Source: an uncultured Clostridia bacterium (GTDB taxonomy: Bacteria > Bacillota > Clostridia > TANB77 > CAG-508). From it: a DNA stretch of 64,000 bases. The DNA lies in assembly GCA_947167965.1 (NCBI GenBank), contig CAMVJW010000006.1, positions 44,141 to 108,140 on the forward strand, given 5' to 3'. Under the pieces are notes generated by a model, which was not told the DNA's origin, did no database searches, and saw nothing but the letters and a program-made list of their open reading frames with translations. This document shows positions 18,917 to 28,441 of the stretch, piece after piece (the stretch's first letter is position 1; each line of letters begins with the position of its first letter). Made by a program: the position numbers and the translations under genes.

Positions 18917-21211
18917 TTATTTCCTTATTACTGCCCAATCTGGATGTTTTGCTCTTGTTGAAGAACTATTTTGAGCCGCAATATATCTTAGTAAAACCAA
19001 AATATCTCCCATATCAATTTCATTATTGCTATTCATATCCCCTATTTTGATTTTATCTTCATCTAATATCCATTCAGGATGATTTTTATTAGTTCTTGAT
19101 ATTTGTGAATAATGTCTCGATAATGCTAATATGTCTCCTTGATCAATTTCATTATTACCATTTATATCTCCATACATAGTTATAGAATTTATTGGTTTTG
19201 TATCTTTGTTAACAATATTTCCTTTTTCATCTTTAAACCAAATATAGTATCCTTGAGTATTTGGTGCTGTATAAGTTACAGTTACCATATTCCCATAAGA
19301 ATTAAATTCTCTCCATTCGCTTGCTGAAGGTGTATTTTGAGTTGTTGTATGTGCCCAATGTGTAATTTTATTTGCAGAAAACGCTTTTGCAATAATAGTT
19401 AGCATATTATTCTCTTTATTTTCTGATACATCAAATGAAAAAACTTCAAATCTATTTAATCTATCTTTATTAAGATTTAAAAATCCATATCCATAGTATT
19501 TATCTTTTCCCTGCTCTCCTAAATCTTCTACATTTTTAATTAGTTCATTTTTTACTGAATTTACACTATAATCTTTATTTTCTGTTTTAATCATTGAAAT
19601 TGCAGAAGTTATATATGGAGAAGAAAATGATGTTCCAGAATTGCTTGTTTCCTCAGAAGTAATGTCTTTATTGTACAAAGTATCTCCTTTATAATATGGT
19701 AATGTTAAATTATATCCTGGTGCAACAAAATCCACACTATTTCCATAATTTGAAAATGGTGCATAAGTAGTACTATTTAAAACTGATCCTACAGCAAAAG
19801 TATAATTACTACTTGCTGGGTAATAAACATTTTCTATCCCATCATTTCCAGTTGCGCAAACAACACTTATTCCTGCATCGTATACATCTTTAAATGTCTT
19901 CTCATATATTTCTTTAGATCCTGTCTTTAACTCACTTTCATACACTCCTAAGCTTAAATTAATAACATCAACTTTATTAATAAGCATTTTCATAGCCTCT
20001 ATTACATTACTCATGTATCCATTTCCAGTATTATCTGTTATTTTTACTGGAACAATTTTAACATTATTAGATGTTGCTTCTGCAATTATTCCTGCAACCA
20101 TTGTTCCATGTCCAAAGTCGTCAGAAATATCTTTATTTTTACCAACATAATTGTATGAATATGTTAAATCAAGTCTATCTGCAGTATTTTGATTTTTAAA
20201 CACTTCATGTGTAGTTCTTACTCCTGTGTCTAATACAGCAACCTTAATTTCGGGGCAAGATGTTTTATTATTCAATACCATTTTATAGTTTTCAAGACCT
20301 GTTGAAATAATTCCCCACGCTTCTTTACCTTTTGTAACCCCTAATGATTCAACTTTTTCTGATTCATTCTCCAAAACCGATACTTTACAATCTTTTGCAA
20401 CATTTTGAATTGCATTATCATCTTTTAATTTTTCAAATCCTGTTTTTGTATCTTTAGAATTTGCATAGTGAATACTATATATGTCATCAGATATTTTTAC
20501 AATTGATTGAATATTTTCAGTACTTTTTATTTTTTCTATATTTGATGTTTCAATAAGAATTGTATTTGAAGAATATGGATTATTAACCTTAATGCTGTTT
20601 TCTGAATATTCTATGTCTCCAACTATATTATCTGTTACATACTGATAAATTTGATCATTTGATGCGTCTTTATTATCTATTATTTCATTTATATTCACTT
20701 TATTTCCATCTATAGTTGCTGTTCTATAGTTTAAATCAAATTCAATATTATAGGAATTTTCATTAATAATATTTACTATTTCTTTATTAGAGTTTTCTAG
20801 TTCTTGTGTTTTATTTTCAGTTGTATGTTTGCTTATAGCTGTTTCATTTATTGTATTATTTTCAGTTTTTTTAGTTCCATCATTCTTTGAAAGTTCTACC
20901 TTTTCAGTCTGTTCTATTTTTTCTGTTTTTTCTAATTTCTTAACAGTCTGTTCTATTTTTTCTGTTTTTTCTAATTTCTTAACAGTCTGTTCTTTACTTT
21001 CAGGCTTTTTTTGAATAATTTTTTCATAATCTTCTGGTTTTGTGGTTAAATCTACATATCTAATTTCTTCTGATCCAATAGTTATTTTATTATTTTCAGC
21101 CCATACTTGTTCTTTTGTTTTATTATTTAATTTTAAAGCAATTGTCATTACTAACATAGAAATTAAAACTACTATTAACACTATTGATATAATTATTTTT
21201 GTTTTTTTCAT
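18917..21211 (-). CDS. subtilisin-like (S8) serine protease with C-terminal type I dockerin
   Basis: VAVLDTGV, DDFGHGTMVAGIIAE, SGTSFSSPYI catalytic motifs; GDINGNNEIDQGDILALSRHY and GDMNSNNEIDMGDILVLLRYI. Confidence 0.9.
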   Translation of the reverse strand: MKKTKIIISIVLIVVLISMLVMTIALKLNNKTKEQVWAENNKITIGSEEIRYVDLTTKPEDYEKIIQKKPESKEQTVKKLEKTEKIEQTVKKLEKTEKIEQTEKVELSKNDGTKKTENNTINETAISKHTTENKTQELENSNKEIVNIINENSYNIEFDLNYRTATIDGNKVNINEIIDNKDASNDQIYQYVTDNIVGDIEYSENSIKVNNPYSSNTILIETSNIEKIKSTENIQSIVKISDDIYSIHYANSKDTKTGFEKLKDDNAIQNVAKDCKVSVLENESEKVESLGVTKGKEAWGIISTGLENYKMVLNNKTSCPEIKVAVLDTGVRTTHEVFKNQNTADRLDLTYSYNYVGKNKDISDDFGHGTMVAGIIAEATSNNVKIVPVKITDNTGNGYMSNVIEAMKMLINKVDVINLSLGVYESELKTGSKEIYEKTFKDVYDAGISVVCATGNDGIENVYYPASSNYTFAVGSVLNSTTYAPFSNYGNSVDFVAPGYNLTLPYYKGDTLYNKDITSEETSNSGTSFSSPYITSAISMIKTENKDYSVNSVKNELIKNVEDLGEQGKDKYYGYGFLNLNKDRLNRFEVFSFDVSENKENNMLTIIAKAFSANKITHWAHTTTQNTPSASEWREFNSYGNMVTVTYTAPNTQGYYIWFKDEKGNIVNKDTKPINSITMYGDINGNNEIDQGDILALSRHYSQISRTNKNHPEWILDEDKIKIGDMNSNNEIDMGDILVLLRYIAAQNSSSTRAKHPDWAVIRK
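20918..20998. repeat. 36-bp tandem duplication within protease gene (KLEKTEKIEQTV x2)
   Basis: ttctattttttctgttttttctaatttcttaacagtctg repeated in tandem. Confidence 0.85.
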
Positions 21212-21421
21212 TATACACTCATTCCAATCAATTTAAAATTTTTTATTTAATTATATTTAATTTAATTTAATTTTATTTTATTTAATTTAGTTATATTTTA
21301 TTTTTGCTCAATATTTATATTAACATATATCCAAAGATTTTTCAATAAAAATTCTTCTTATATATTGTTTTTCTCGTGTTTTTCTTGATTTTATATCTAT
21401 TTTATGCAATAATTCTATTAT

Positions 21422-21511
21422 AAAGGTGTGTCCCAGATTTTAAGTAAGTCTGTCCCATTTTGAAAACGGGACTGTCCCCATTTCGAAACGGGACTGTCCC
21501 CAAATTGAAAA
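21422..21511 (+). repeat. R4: intergenic TGTCCC palindromic repeat
   Basis: aaggtgtgtcccagattttaagtaagtctgtcccattttgaaaacgggactgtccccatttcgaaacgggactgtccccaaattgaaaagg. Confidence 0.95.
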
Positions 21512-21523
21512 GGATCAAAAACA

Positions 21524-23902
21524 ATGAATCAATATTATTTAAATAAATTAGAATATAATAGAATATTAGATATACTATCTACATTTTGTAGTACTTATTT
21601 AGGAAAAAACTATGTGTTAGCTTTAACACCTTCAAATAATAAAGCCTATGTTACATCCATTTTGTCTGAAACTGCTAATGCTGTTGCTTTAATGGAAAGA
21701 AACTCTACCCCACCTATTTCAGAAATTGATGATATTTCTTACTTTATTAAGTTATTAGAAAACTCAAATGGAATTTCTGCTAAAGGCTTACTGTCAATTA
21801 CAAATGTATTAGAAATGTCTGCTAATTTAATAGAGTATTTTTCGGATTTTAAAGATACAGATGAGTTTTCATATCTAAATGGATATTTTGATGCTTTGTA
21901 TTCCAATCCGTCTATTATACAAAATATAAAAAAATCTATTATAGATGAAAATACTATTGCTGATAATGCATCAAAAACTCTTTTTTCTATAAGGAAACAA
22001 ATAAAAAACATAGAACAAGAAATAAAATCGAAATTAACTACTATTTTACATTCATCAAGTTATAGTAAATATATACAAGAAAATGTTGTAACAATTAGAA
22101 ATGATAGATATGTTATTCCTATAAAACAAGAATATCGTTCTTTTGTAAAAGGATTTGTTCATGATATGTCTTCAAGCGGATCTACAGTTTTTATAGAACC
22201 ACTAGCTGTTTTTGAGCTAAATAATAATCTTAATAATCTTAAAATAGAAGAGAATATTGAAATTGAGAAAATACTTTATAATTTAAGCGCATCTTTATTT
22301 CCATATACAGAGGAAATAAAACAAGATTTACATACTATTGGAATATTAGATTTTATTTTTGCTAAGGCAAAATATTCAAATTCTATAAAAGGAATTACTC
22401 CAATTATAAATGATGAAAAATTTATAGACTTAAAAAAAGTTCGCCATCCATTAATTGACTCATCAAGTGTAGTTCCTTTAAATATTAATATTGGAAAAGA
22501 TTTTTCTATGTTAATTATTACAGGTCCTAATACTGGTGGTAAAACTGTTAGTTTAAAAACTGTAGGAATTATTGAAGCTATGGCATGTTCAGGATTAAAT
22601 ATTCCAGCCGAAGAAAAATCTAGTATCTATGTTTTCGATGAAATTTTCGCAGATATAGGAGATGACCAAAGCATTTCTGATTCCTTAAGTACTTTTTCAT
22701 CACATATGATTAATATTTCTAAAATACTTGAAACTGCAACTGAAAATAGTCTAGTTTTAGTTGATGAATTAGGTTCTGGAACAGATCCTCTAGAAGGTGC
22801 AAATCTTGCTATTAGTATTTTAGAATACTTTAGAAAAAATCATGTTTTAACAATTGCAACTACTCATTATCAAGAACTAAAACGTTATGCTCTAATAACA
22901 GATAATGTACAAAATGCAAGTGTTGAATTTGATATTGAAAATATGAAGCCAACATATAAATTGCTTCTTGGAATTCCTGGTAAGAGTAATGCTTTTGCAA
23001 TTAGCAGGCGTCTTGGAATAAGTCAAGAAATTATTGATTATGCAAAATCTTTAATGGATAAACAAGATACAAATATTGAAGAATTATTAAAAAGTATTTA
23101 TGATAATAAAATTGAAATAGAAAAACAAAAAGAAGAAATTCAAAAGAATTTAAGTCAAGTTGAATTATTAAGAAAAAGTCTTCAAAGAGATGACTCAAAC
23201 TTAAGAAATCAAGAAAGAGAATTAATAGATAATGCTAAGTCAAAAGCTAGAGATATTCTATTAGAGGCAAAAGAGGAAGCAAATTCTTTAATTAGTGAAA
23301 TGAAACAAATTGAAGCTGATTCTGATTCAATTAACAAATTAGAGAATTTAAGAAATGCATTAAATCAAAAAATAAAAAATGCATCCTCCAAAGGTCCTGA
23401 CAGTAATATAGAAAATAATATTGCTGTAAATCCTATTGATTTTAACTTAATTAAACCAAATCAAAATGTATTTATTACTAATCTCAATCAAAATGGAATT
23501 ATAGTTTCAAATGTTAATAAAAAAAATGAGGTGCAAGTTCAAATAGGTGCAATTAAAACCAATATTAATATTAAATATTTAGAGCTTCCAAAAAAGGATA
23601 AAAACTCCACATCTAAAAAAACTATTCAGTCTGTTCCTAGAGTTTCAAAATCTAAAACTGTTAATTCTGAAATAAATGTAATTGGATTAACAGTTGATGA
23701 AGCTATTCCTATAGTTGATAAATTCTTAGATGATTGTTTCTTAGCTAAACTTCAAACTGCAAGAATTGTACATGGTAAAGGAACAGGAAAACTTAGAACA
23801 GCAATTCACTCTTATTTAAAACAAAATAAAAGAGTTAAATCTTTCCGTATAGGTACTTATGGAGAAGGTGAAATGGGAGTTACTATTGTTGAATTGGCTT
23901 AA
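21524..23902 (+). CDS. mutS2: endonuclease MutS2
   Basis: ITGPNTGGKTVSLKTVGI Walker A, LVDELGSGTDPLEGA, C-terminal Smr domain VHGKGTGKLRTAIHSYLK. Confidence 0.97.
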   Translation: MNQYYLNKLEYNRILDILSTFCSTYLGKNYVLALTPSNNKAYVTSILSETANAVALMERNSTPPISEIDDISYFIKLLENSNGISAKGLLSITNVLEMSANLIEYFSDFKDTDEFSYLNGYFDALYSNPSIIQNIKKSIIDENTIADNASKTLFSIRKQIKNIEQEIKSKLTTILHSSSYSKYIQENVVTIRNDRYVIPIKQEYRSFVKGFVHDMSSSGSTVFIEPLAVFELNNNLNNLKIEENIEIEKILYNLSASLFPYTEEIKQDLHTIGILDFIFAKAKYSNSIKGITPIINDEKFIDLKKVRHPLIDSSSVVPLNINIGKDFSMLIITGPNTGGKTVSLKTVGIIEAMACSGLNIPAEEKSSIYVFDEIFADIGDDQSISDSLSTFSSHMINISKILETATENSLVLVDELGSGTDPLEGANLAISILEYFRKNHVLTIATTHYQELKRYALITDNVQNASVEFDIENMKPTYKLLLGIPGKSNAFAISRRLGISQEIIDYAKSLMDKQDTNIEELLKSIYDNKIEIEKQKEEIQKNLSQVELLRKSLQRDDSNLRNQERELIDNAKSKARDILLEAKEEANSLISEMKQIEADSDSINKLENLRNALNQKIKNASSKGPDSNIENNIAVNPIDFNLIKPNQNVFITNLNQNGIIVSNVNKKNEVQVQIGAIKTNINIKYLELPKKDKNSTSKKTIQSVPRVSKSKTVNSEINVIGLTVDEAIPIVDKFLDDCFLAKLQTARIVHGKGTGKLRTAIHSYLKQNKRVKSFRIGTYGEGEMGVTIVELA

Positions 23903-23998
23903 ATTATTAATAATTATAATATCAATTATTTAAGTAAAATTTAAGAATTTATAATGGTATAAAAATCAACCCAAAACGGAATGTATATTCAAAAAAAA

Positions 23999-24027
23999 TT
24001 GACATATAATAATAAAAGTAGTATACT
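23999..24027 (+). promoter_or_regulatory. consensus sigma70-type promoter of putative antitoxin RNA
   Basis: TTGACA (23999-24004), 17-nt spacer, TATACT (24022-24027). Confidence 0.8.
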
Positions 24028-24033
24028 ATGTTT

Positions 24034-24103
24034 AACTTAAGTTAACAAGTTGTCATAAAACGATAGGTTTAAGTGTTAAGCGAGCACTTAAGCCTTTTTT
24101 TAT
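24034..24103 (+). ncRNA. putative ~70-nt antisense RNA (type I antitoxin)
   Basis: Consensus promoter upstream; carries gttgtcataaaacgat (24049-24064), antisense to the toxin start region; ends in GGTTTAAGTG..CACTTAAGCC stem plus T-run. Confidence 0.7.
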
Positions 24104-24181
24104 ACTTTAATTTTTAGTTTTTTCTTGATTTTTTCTTTATCAAATTTATAAGTTTTAATGATGCTTTTTTCTCAAGTAAAA

Positions 24182-24211
24182 AACAAGAGTGCTAGCGATT
24201 ACACCCTTGTT
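24182..24211 (-). terminator. terminator of small toxin mRNA
   Basis: Minus strand AACAAGGGTG-taatcgctag-CACTCTTGTT followed by T-run. Confidence 0.8.
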
Positions 24212-24219
24212 AACTATTT

Positions 24220-24312
24220 CTAGTCTTCTTTGTTTTCTTTAGTATTTAATTCGTCTTCTTCGTTCTTCAAAATAAGTTCTATTAAATACCAAATCAGATC
24301 TGCTGTTGTCAT
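24220..24312 (-). CDS. 30-aa putative type I toxin peptide
   Basis: MTTADLIWYLIELILKNEEDELNTKENKED*; GGGGA SD 8 nt upstream; 5'UTR hairpin CCTTTTC/GGAAAGG can cover the SD; start codon lies in a 16-nt repeat shared with the convergent RNA. Confidence 0.7.
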   Translation of the reverse strand: MTTADLIWYLIELILKNEEDELNTKENKED

Positions 24313-24443
24313 AAAACGATTCCCCTTTCCTAAAGATTTCCTTTATGAAAAGGATGGATTTATTATACTGTATTTGCTCGCATTATTTTGTCAAATTCTG
24401 TCGGAGTGATTAAAAATAATTTATAAAATCGCTTTACTTATTA

Positions 24444-26400
24444 CTAAATAATCTTTTCTAATTCCTTAATTTTATCTCTTAATTCTGCTGCTTGTTCAAA
24501 TTCCATTTTGCTTGCATGTTCTAGCATTTTATCTGTTAACCTACTTATTGTATCTTTAATATCTTCATCTTTATTTTGTCTAAACTCTACTTCTATATCT
24601 TCAACTTGAACTGCTTTAATAGAGTCTCTTACTGATTTTTGAATTGTTTTTGGTGTTATTCCATATTTTTCATTATATTCCATTTGGATTTTACGTCTTC
24701 TGTTTGTTTCTGAAATTGCTTTTTCCATAGATTCTGTAAGTTCATCTGCATACATAATAACTGTTCCATCAGTATTTCTTGCAGCTCTACCTATTGTTTG
24801 TATTAATGATCTTTCAGAACGTAAAAATCCTTCTTTATCTGCATCCAATATTGCAACTAAAGATACTTCTGGTATATCTAGCCCCTCTCTTAAAAGATTT
24901 ATTCCAACCAATACATCAAATTCTCCCAGTCTTAGATTTCTGATTATTTCCATTCTTTCTAATGCTTTTGTATCAGAATGCATATAATTTACTTTAATAT
25001 CTAAACTTTTTAAATATGCAGTTAAATCTTCTGCTTGTTTTTTAGTTAAAGTTGTAACTAATACTCTTTCTTTTCTCTCTGTTCTTATCCTAATTTGTTC
25101 TATTAAATCATCTACCTGGTTAGTAACAGGCTTAACTTCTATTTTTGGATCTAATAACCCAGTTGGTCTAATAATTTGTTCAACAATATTATTTTTAGCG
25201 TGTTCTTTTTCATAATCTGCAGGTGTTGCACTAACAAATACAACTTGGTTAATTCTTTGTTCAAATTCATCAAATTTAAGAGGCCTGTTATCATAAGCAG
25301 ATGGAAGTCTAAATCCATAATTTATAAGAGAGTCTTTTCTAGATTTATCTCCATTATACATTGCCCTAACTTGTGGAATTGTTGCATGTGATTCATCTAT
25401 TAAGAGTAAAAAGTCTTTTGGAAAATAGTCAAATAATGTATATGGAGGTGAACCCGCTTCTCTTCCAGATATATGTCTTGAATAGTTTTCTATTCCCTGG
25501 CAAAATCCTGTTTCTTTCATCATTTCTATATCAAAGTTTGTTCTTTCTTGTATACGTTGTGCTTCAATAAGTTTATTCTGGTCTTTAAAATACTTTATTC
25601 TTTCTTCTAATTCTTCTTCAATTGTAATTATTGCTTTATCCATTTTATCTCTACTAGTTACATATTGAGAAGCAGGTGGCACTAAGACATGGCTTCTAGT
25701 TCCAATAGCTTTTCCTGTTAATGGATTTATTTCTGAGATTTTTTCTATCTCATCACCCCAAAATTCTATTCTTAATGCTGCTTCACTAGTAGATGATGGA
25801 TATATTTCTAAAATGTCACCTTTAGCTCTAAATGTGCCTCTTTTAAAATCCATTTCATTTCTTGAATATTGCATTGTAACTAATTTTTTCATAACCTTAT
25901 CACGAGAAATAATTTGATTTGGTCTTAATGACATCATCATCTCTTGATAATCTATAGGGTCTCCTAAACCATAAATACAGCTTACAGAAGCAACTACAAT
26001 TACATCTCTTGTTTCAAATAAAGATAGTGTTGCAGAATGGCGTAGTTTATCTATTTCGTCATTTATTGAGGCATCTTTTTCTATATAAGTATCAGACTGA
26101 GCAATATAACTCTCTGGTTGATAATAATCATAATAAGATACAAAATACTCTACCCTATTTTCAGGAAAAAACTCTTTGAATTCGGAATAAAGCTGTCCAG
26201 CTAAAGTTTTATTATGGGCTAAAACAAGTGTAGGTTTTTGAACCTTTTCTATTATATTTGCCATTGTAAATGTTTTCCCACTTCCGAGTTACTCCTAATA
26301 AAGTCTGATATTTTTTTCCTGACTTTATTCCATTACTTAAATATTCTATCGCTTCAGGTTGGTCTCCAGTTGGTTTATAATTTGATACTAATTTAAACAT
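24444..26400 (-). CDS. uvrB: excinuclease ABC subunit B, interrupted by a +1 frameshift at an in-frame CGG codon (26284-26286) inside the P-loop
   Basis: ORFs 26212..26430 and 24444..26264 join as [28 protein letters not shown][GSGKT][31 protein letters not shown]. Confidence 0.93.
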
Positions 26401-26445
26401 TTTCCCTCCTGTTAATTTAATGTTTTTCACATATGCTTCTTCACT

Positions 26446-27021
26446 TTACTCCATGCTATATATAGATTCCATTAACTTTTTGGAATTTTTAATTACTTCA
26501 TTTTTATCTTTAATTTTCTTTTTATCATAAAAAATTGGATTCCCAAATTTAACAATAACTTTTGAAAAATAGTTAGGTCTAGCTGTTATATATACAGGAA
26601 TAATTTGAACTTTTGCAATTGAAGCAATATATACTGCTCCCTTTTTCACTACTCCTCTTTCTTTTTTATCTTTTAATACCTTTCCTTCAGGAAAAATTAA
26701 TAGTTTTATTCTATTATTATTATTTAATAATTTCAATGCATTTCTTAAACTTCCTGCATCTGTATTTTCTCTATCTACAGGAAAAACATTATGATATTTT
26801 AGGAAATTACCTACTAACCTATTTTTAAACAATTCTGATTTTGCCATACTATACATATTTTCTATTCTAGGATATAAAAAAATAGGATCATATATTCTTG
26901 AATGATTTGGGCAAATAAGGCATTTATCATATTTATCAAGAATACTTTCATTTTGGTACTCAACTCTAAATAATATCTTACAAGTTATAAATATTATTAT
27001 TTTTCTAATAATGAAATACAT
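26446..27021 (-). CDS. 1-acyl-sn-glycerol-3-phosphate acyltransferase (PlsC-like)
   Basis: CPNHSRIYDPIFL (NHxxxxD variant), IFPEGKVLKD. Confidence 0.85.
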   Translation of the reverse strand: MYFIIRKIIIFITCKILFRVEYQNESILDKYDKCLICPNHSRIYDPIFLYPRIENMYSMAKSELFKNRLVGNFLKYHNVFPVDRENTDAGSLRNALKLLNNNNRIKLLIFPEGKVLKDKKERGVVKKGAVYIASIAKVQIIPVYITARPNYFSKVIVKFGNPIFYDKKKIKDKNEVIKNSKKLMESIYSME

Positions 27022-27880
27022 TATTTTCCCTCTTTTCTAAATCTTCTATCGAATATTTGCTAAAAATATCTTTTACAGCTTTATACCCTAGTTCTTCACA
27101 ATAATCTATTAGTTCAGGCTTATCAAATACATTAGTTTTTCCTACATCTATTTCTATCCATAAATCAGCTTCTCTTTTTTGATAGAATAAAGATGATCTT
27201 CTCATAGATTGAAATCCTTGTGTGAACATTGTAAAAAAGTTAATATTTTGTCTTTCTTTTGTTCCTCTATACTTTGTTTCTATTCCAATAACAAAATCGG
27301 AGAATTGTTTTAATGGTATAATAGGTGTATTTGTTGTTATTCCCCCATCCATAAAATAATGATTTTTATTATCAATTTTGACTTTATTAGGAATATATAT
27401 AATTGGAAAAGAGCAACTACTTCTAATTGCCTCTTTTACTGTTCTTTCTGTATAATAAGGTAGTTCATTTAATTGTCTTGAACTATAATAGATTGTTTTT
27501 CTCTTTGTAATATCTAATGTTGGAATCACAATAGGCATATTTAAATCTGACATTTTAATTATTCCATCTCTTAAAATATTAAGTACTCCTTTTTCAATTG
27601 ATTTTGGATTTTTAAATCCTCCTCTAAGTAAAAGATTTGGTAGACTAAAAATAGCATCTTTAATTGTAAATTTTGTAAAATATTTCATATTCTCCTTATA
27701 AGCTATTAATATTTCTTCAGGTGTAAAACCCATTGCATACATAATTGCAACACAACTTCCAAGGCTTGCCCCTGATATAGCTTCTATCTTTATTCCTAAT
27801 TCTTCTAATCCTCTAATAACTCCAATATCAATTGCAGATTTTACACCGCCTCCTGTGCACGCTAGAGCTACATTGTTCAT
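27005..27880 (-). CDS. patatin-like phospholipase
   Basis: ALACTGGGVKSAIDIGVIRGLEE, GASLGS (GxSxG), DGGITTNTP. Confidence 0.92.
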   Translation of the reverse strand: MNNVALACTGGGVKSAIDIGVIRGLEELGIKIEAISGASLGSCVAIMYAMGFTPEEILIAYKENMKYFTKFTIKDAIFSLPNLLLRGGFKNPKSIEKGVLNILRDGIIKMSDLNMPIVIPTLDITKRKTIYYSSRQLNELPYYTERTVKEAIRSSCSFPIIYIPNKVKIDNKNHYFMDGGITTNTPIIPLKQFSDFVIGIETKYRGTKERQNINFFTMFTQGFQSMRRSSLFYQKREADLWIEIDVGKTNVFDKPELIDYCEELGYKAVKDIFSKYSIEDLEKRENNVFHY

Positions 27881-27940
27881 TTTTTTGTTCCTTTCAATAC
27901 TATTGTAAATGACTTTTTATAATTATTTTTAAATTTTCAA

Positions 27941-28435
27941 TTACCTATGATAAGTTTCGCCATTTGAAATCTTAAATCCCCTAAAAATTTGCTCTAATAA
28001 AAACACTCGAATTAATTGATGTGGAAAAGTCATTTTTGAAAAGCAAACTTTTTTATCACACTTATCCAATATTTTTCTTGATATCCCAAGTGTTCCTCCT
28101 ATTATAAAAGTAATTGAGCTATAATTCAATGAAATGTTTTCTATTTCTTTAGAAAATTCTTCGGAGCTTAATTCTTTTCCATTTAAATCTAATGCAATTA
28201 AACATGTGTCTTTTTTTATGTATTTACTCATTTTCTCCGCTTCAACATCTTTTATATTTTCTATTATTTTATCATTTAATTTGTCTGGTACTTTTTCATC
28301 TTGTACCTCCATTATATTTAAATTACAATATTTAGAGACCCTTTTAGAATATTCTAAAAGAGCCTCTTTTAAATATTTTTCTTTTATTTTACCAACACAT
28401 AAAACATTTATTGATAGCATAATTGTTATCTCCAT
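27941..28435 (-). CDS. rlmH: 23S rRNA (pseudouridine1915-N3)-methyltransferase RlmH
   Basis: LNVLCVGKIKEKYLKEALLEYSKRV; FIIGGTLGIS; SKMTFPHQLIRVFLLEQIFRGFKISNGETYHR. Confidence 0.95.
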   Translation of the reverse strand: MEITIMLSINVLCVGKIKEKYLKEALLEYSKRVSKYCNLNIMEVQDEKVPDKLNDKIIENIKDVEAEKMSKYIKKDTCLIALDLNGKELSSEEFSKEIENISLNYSSITFIIGGTLGISRKILDKCDKKVCFSKMTFPHQLIRVFLLEQIFRGFKISNGETYHR

Positions 28436-28441
28436 AATTTA

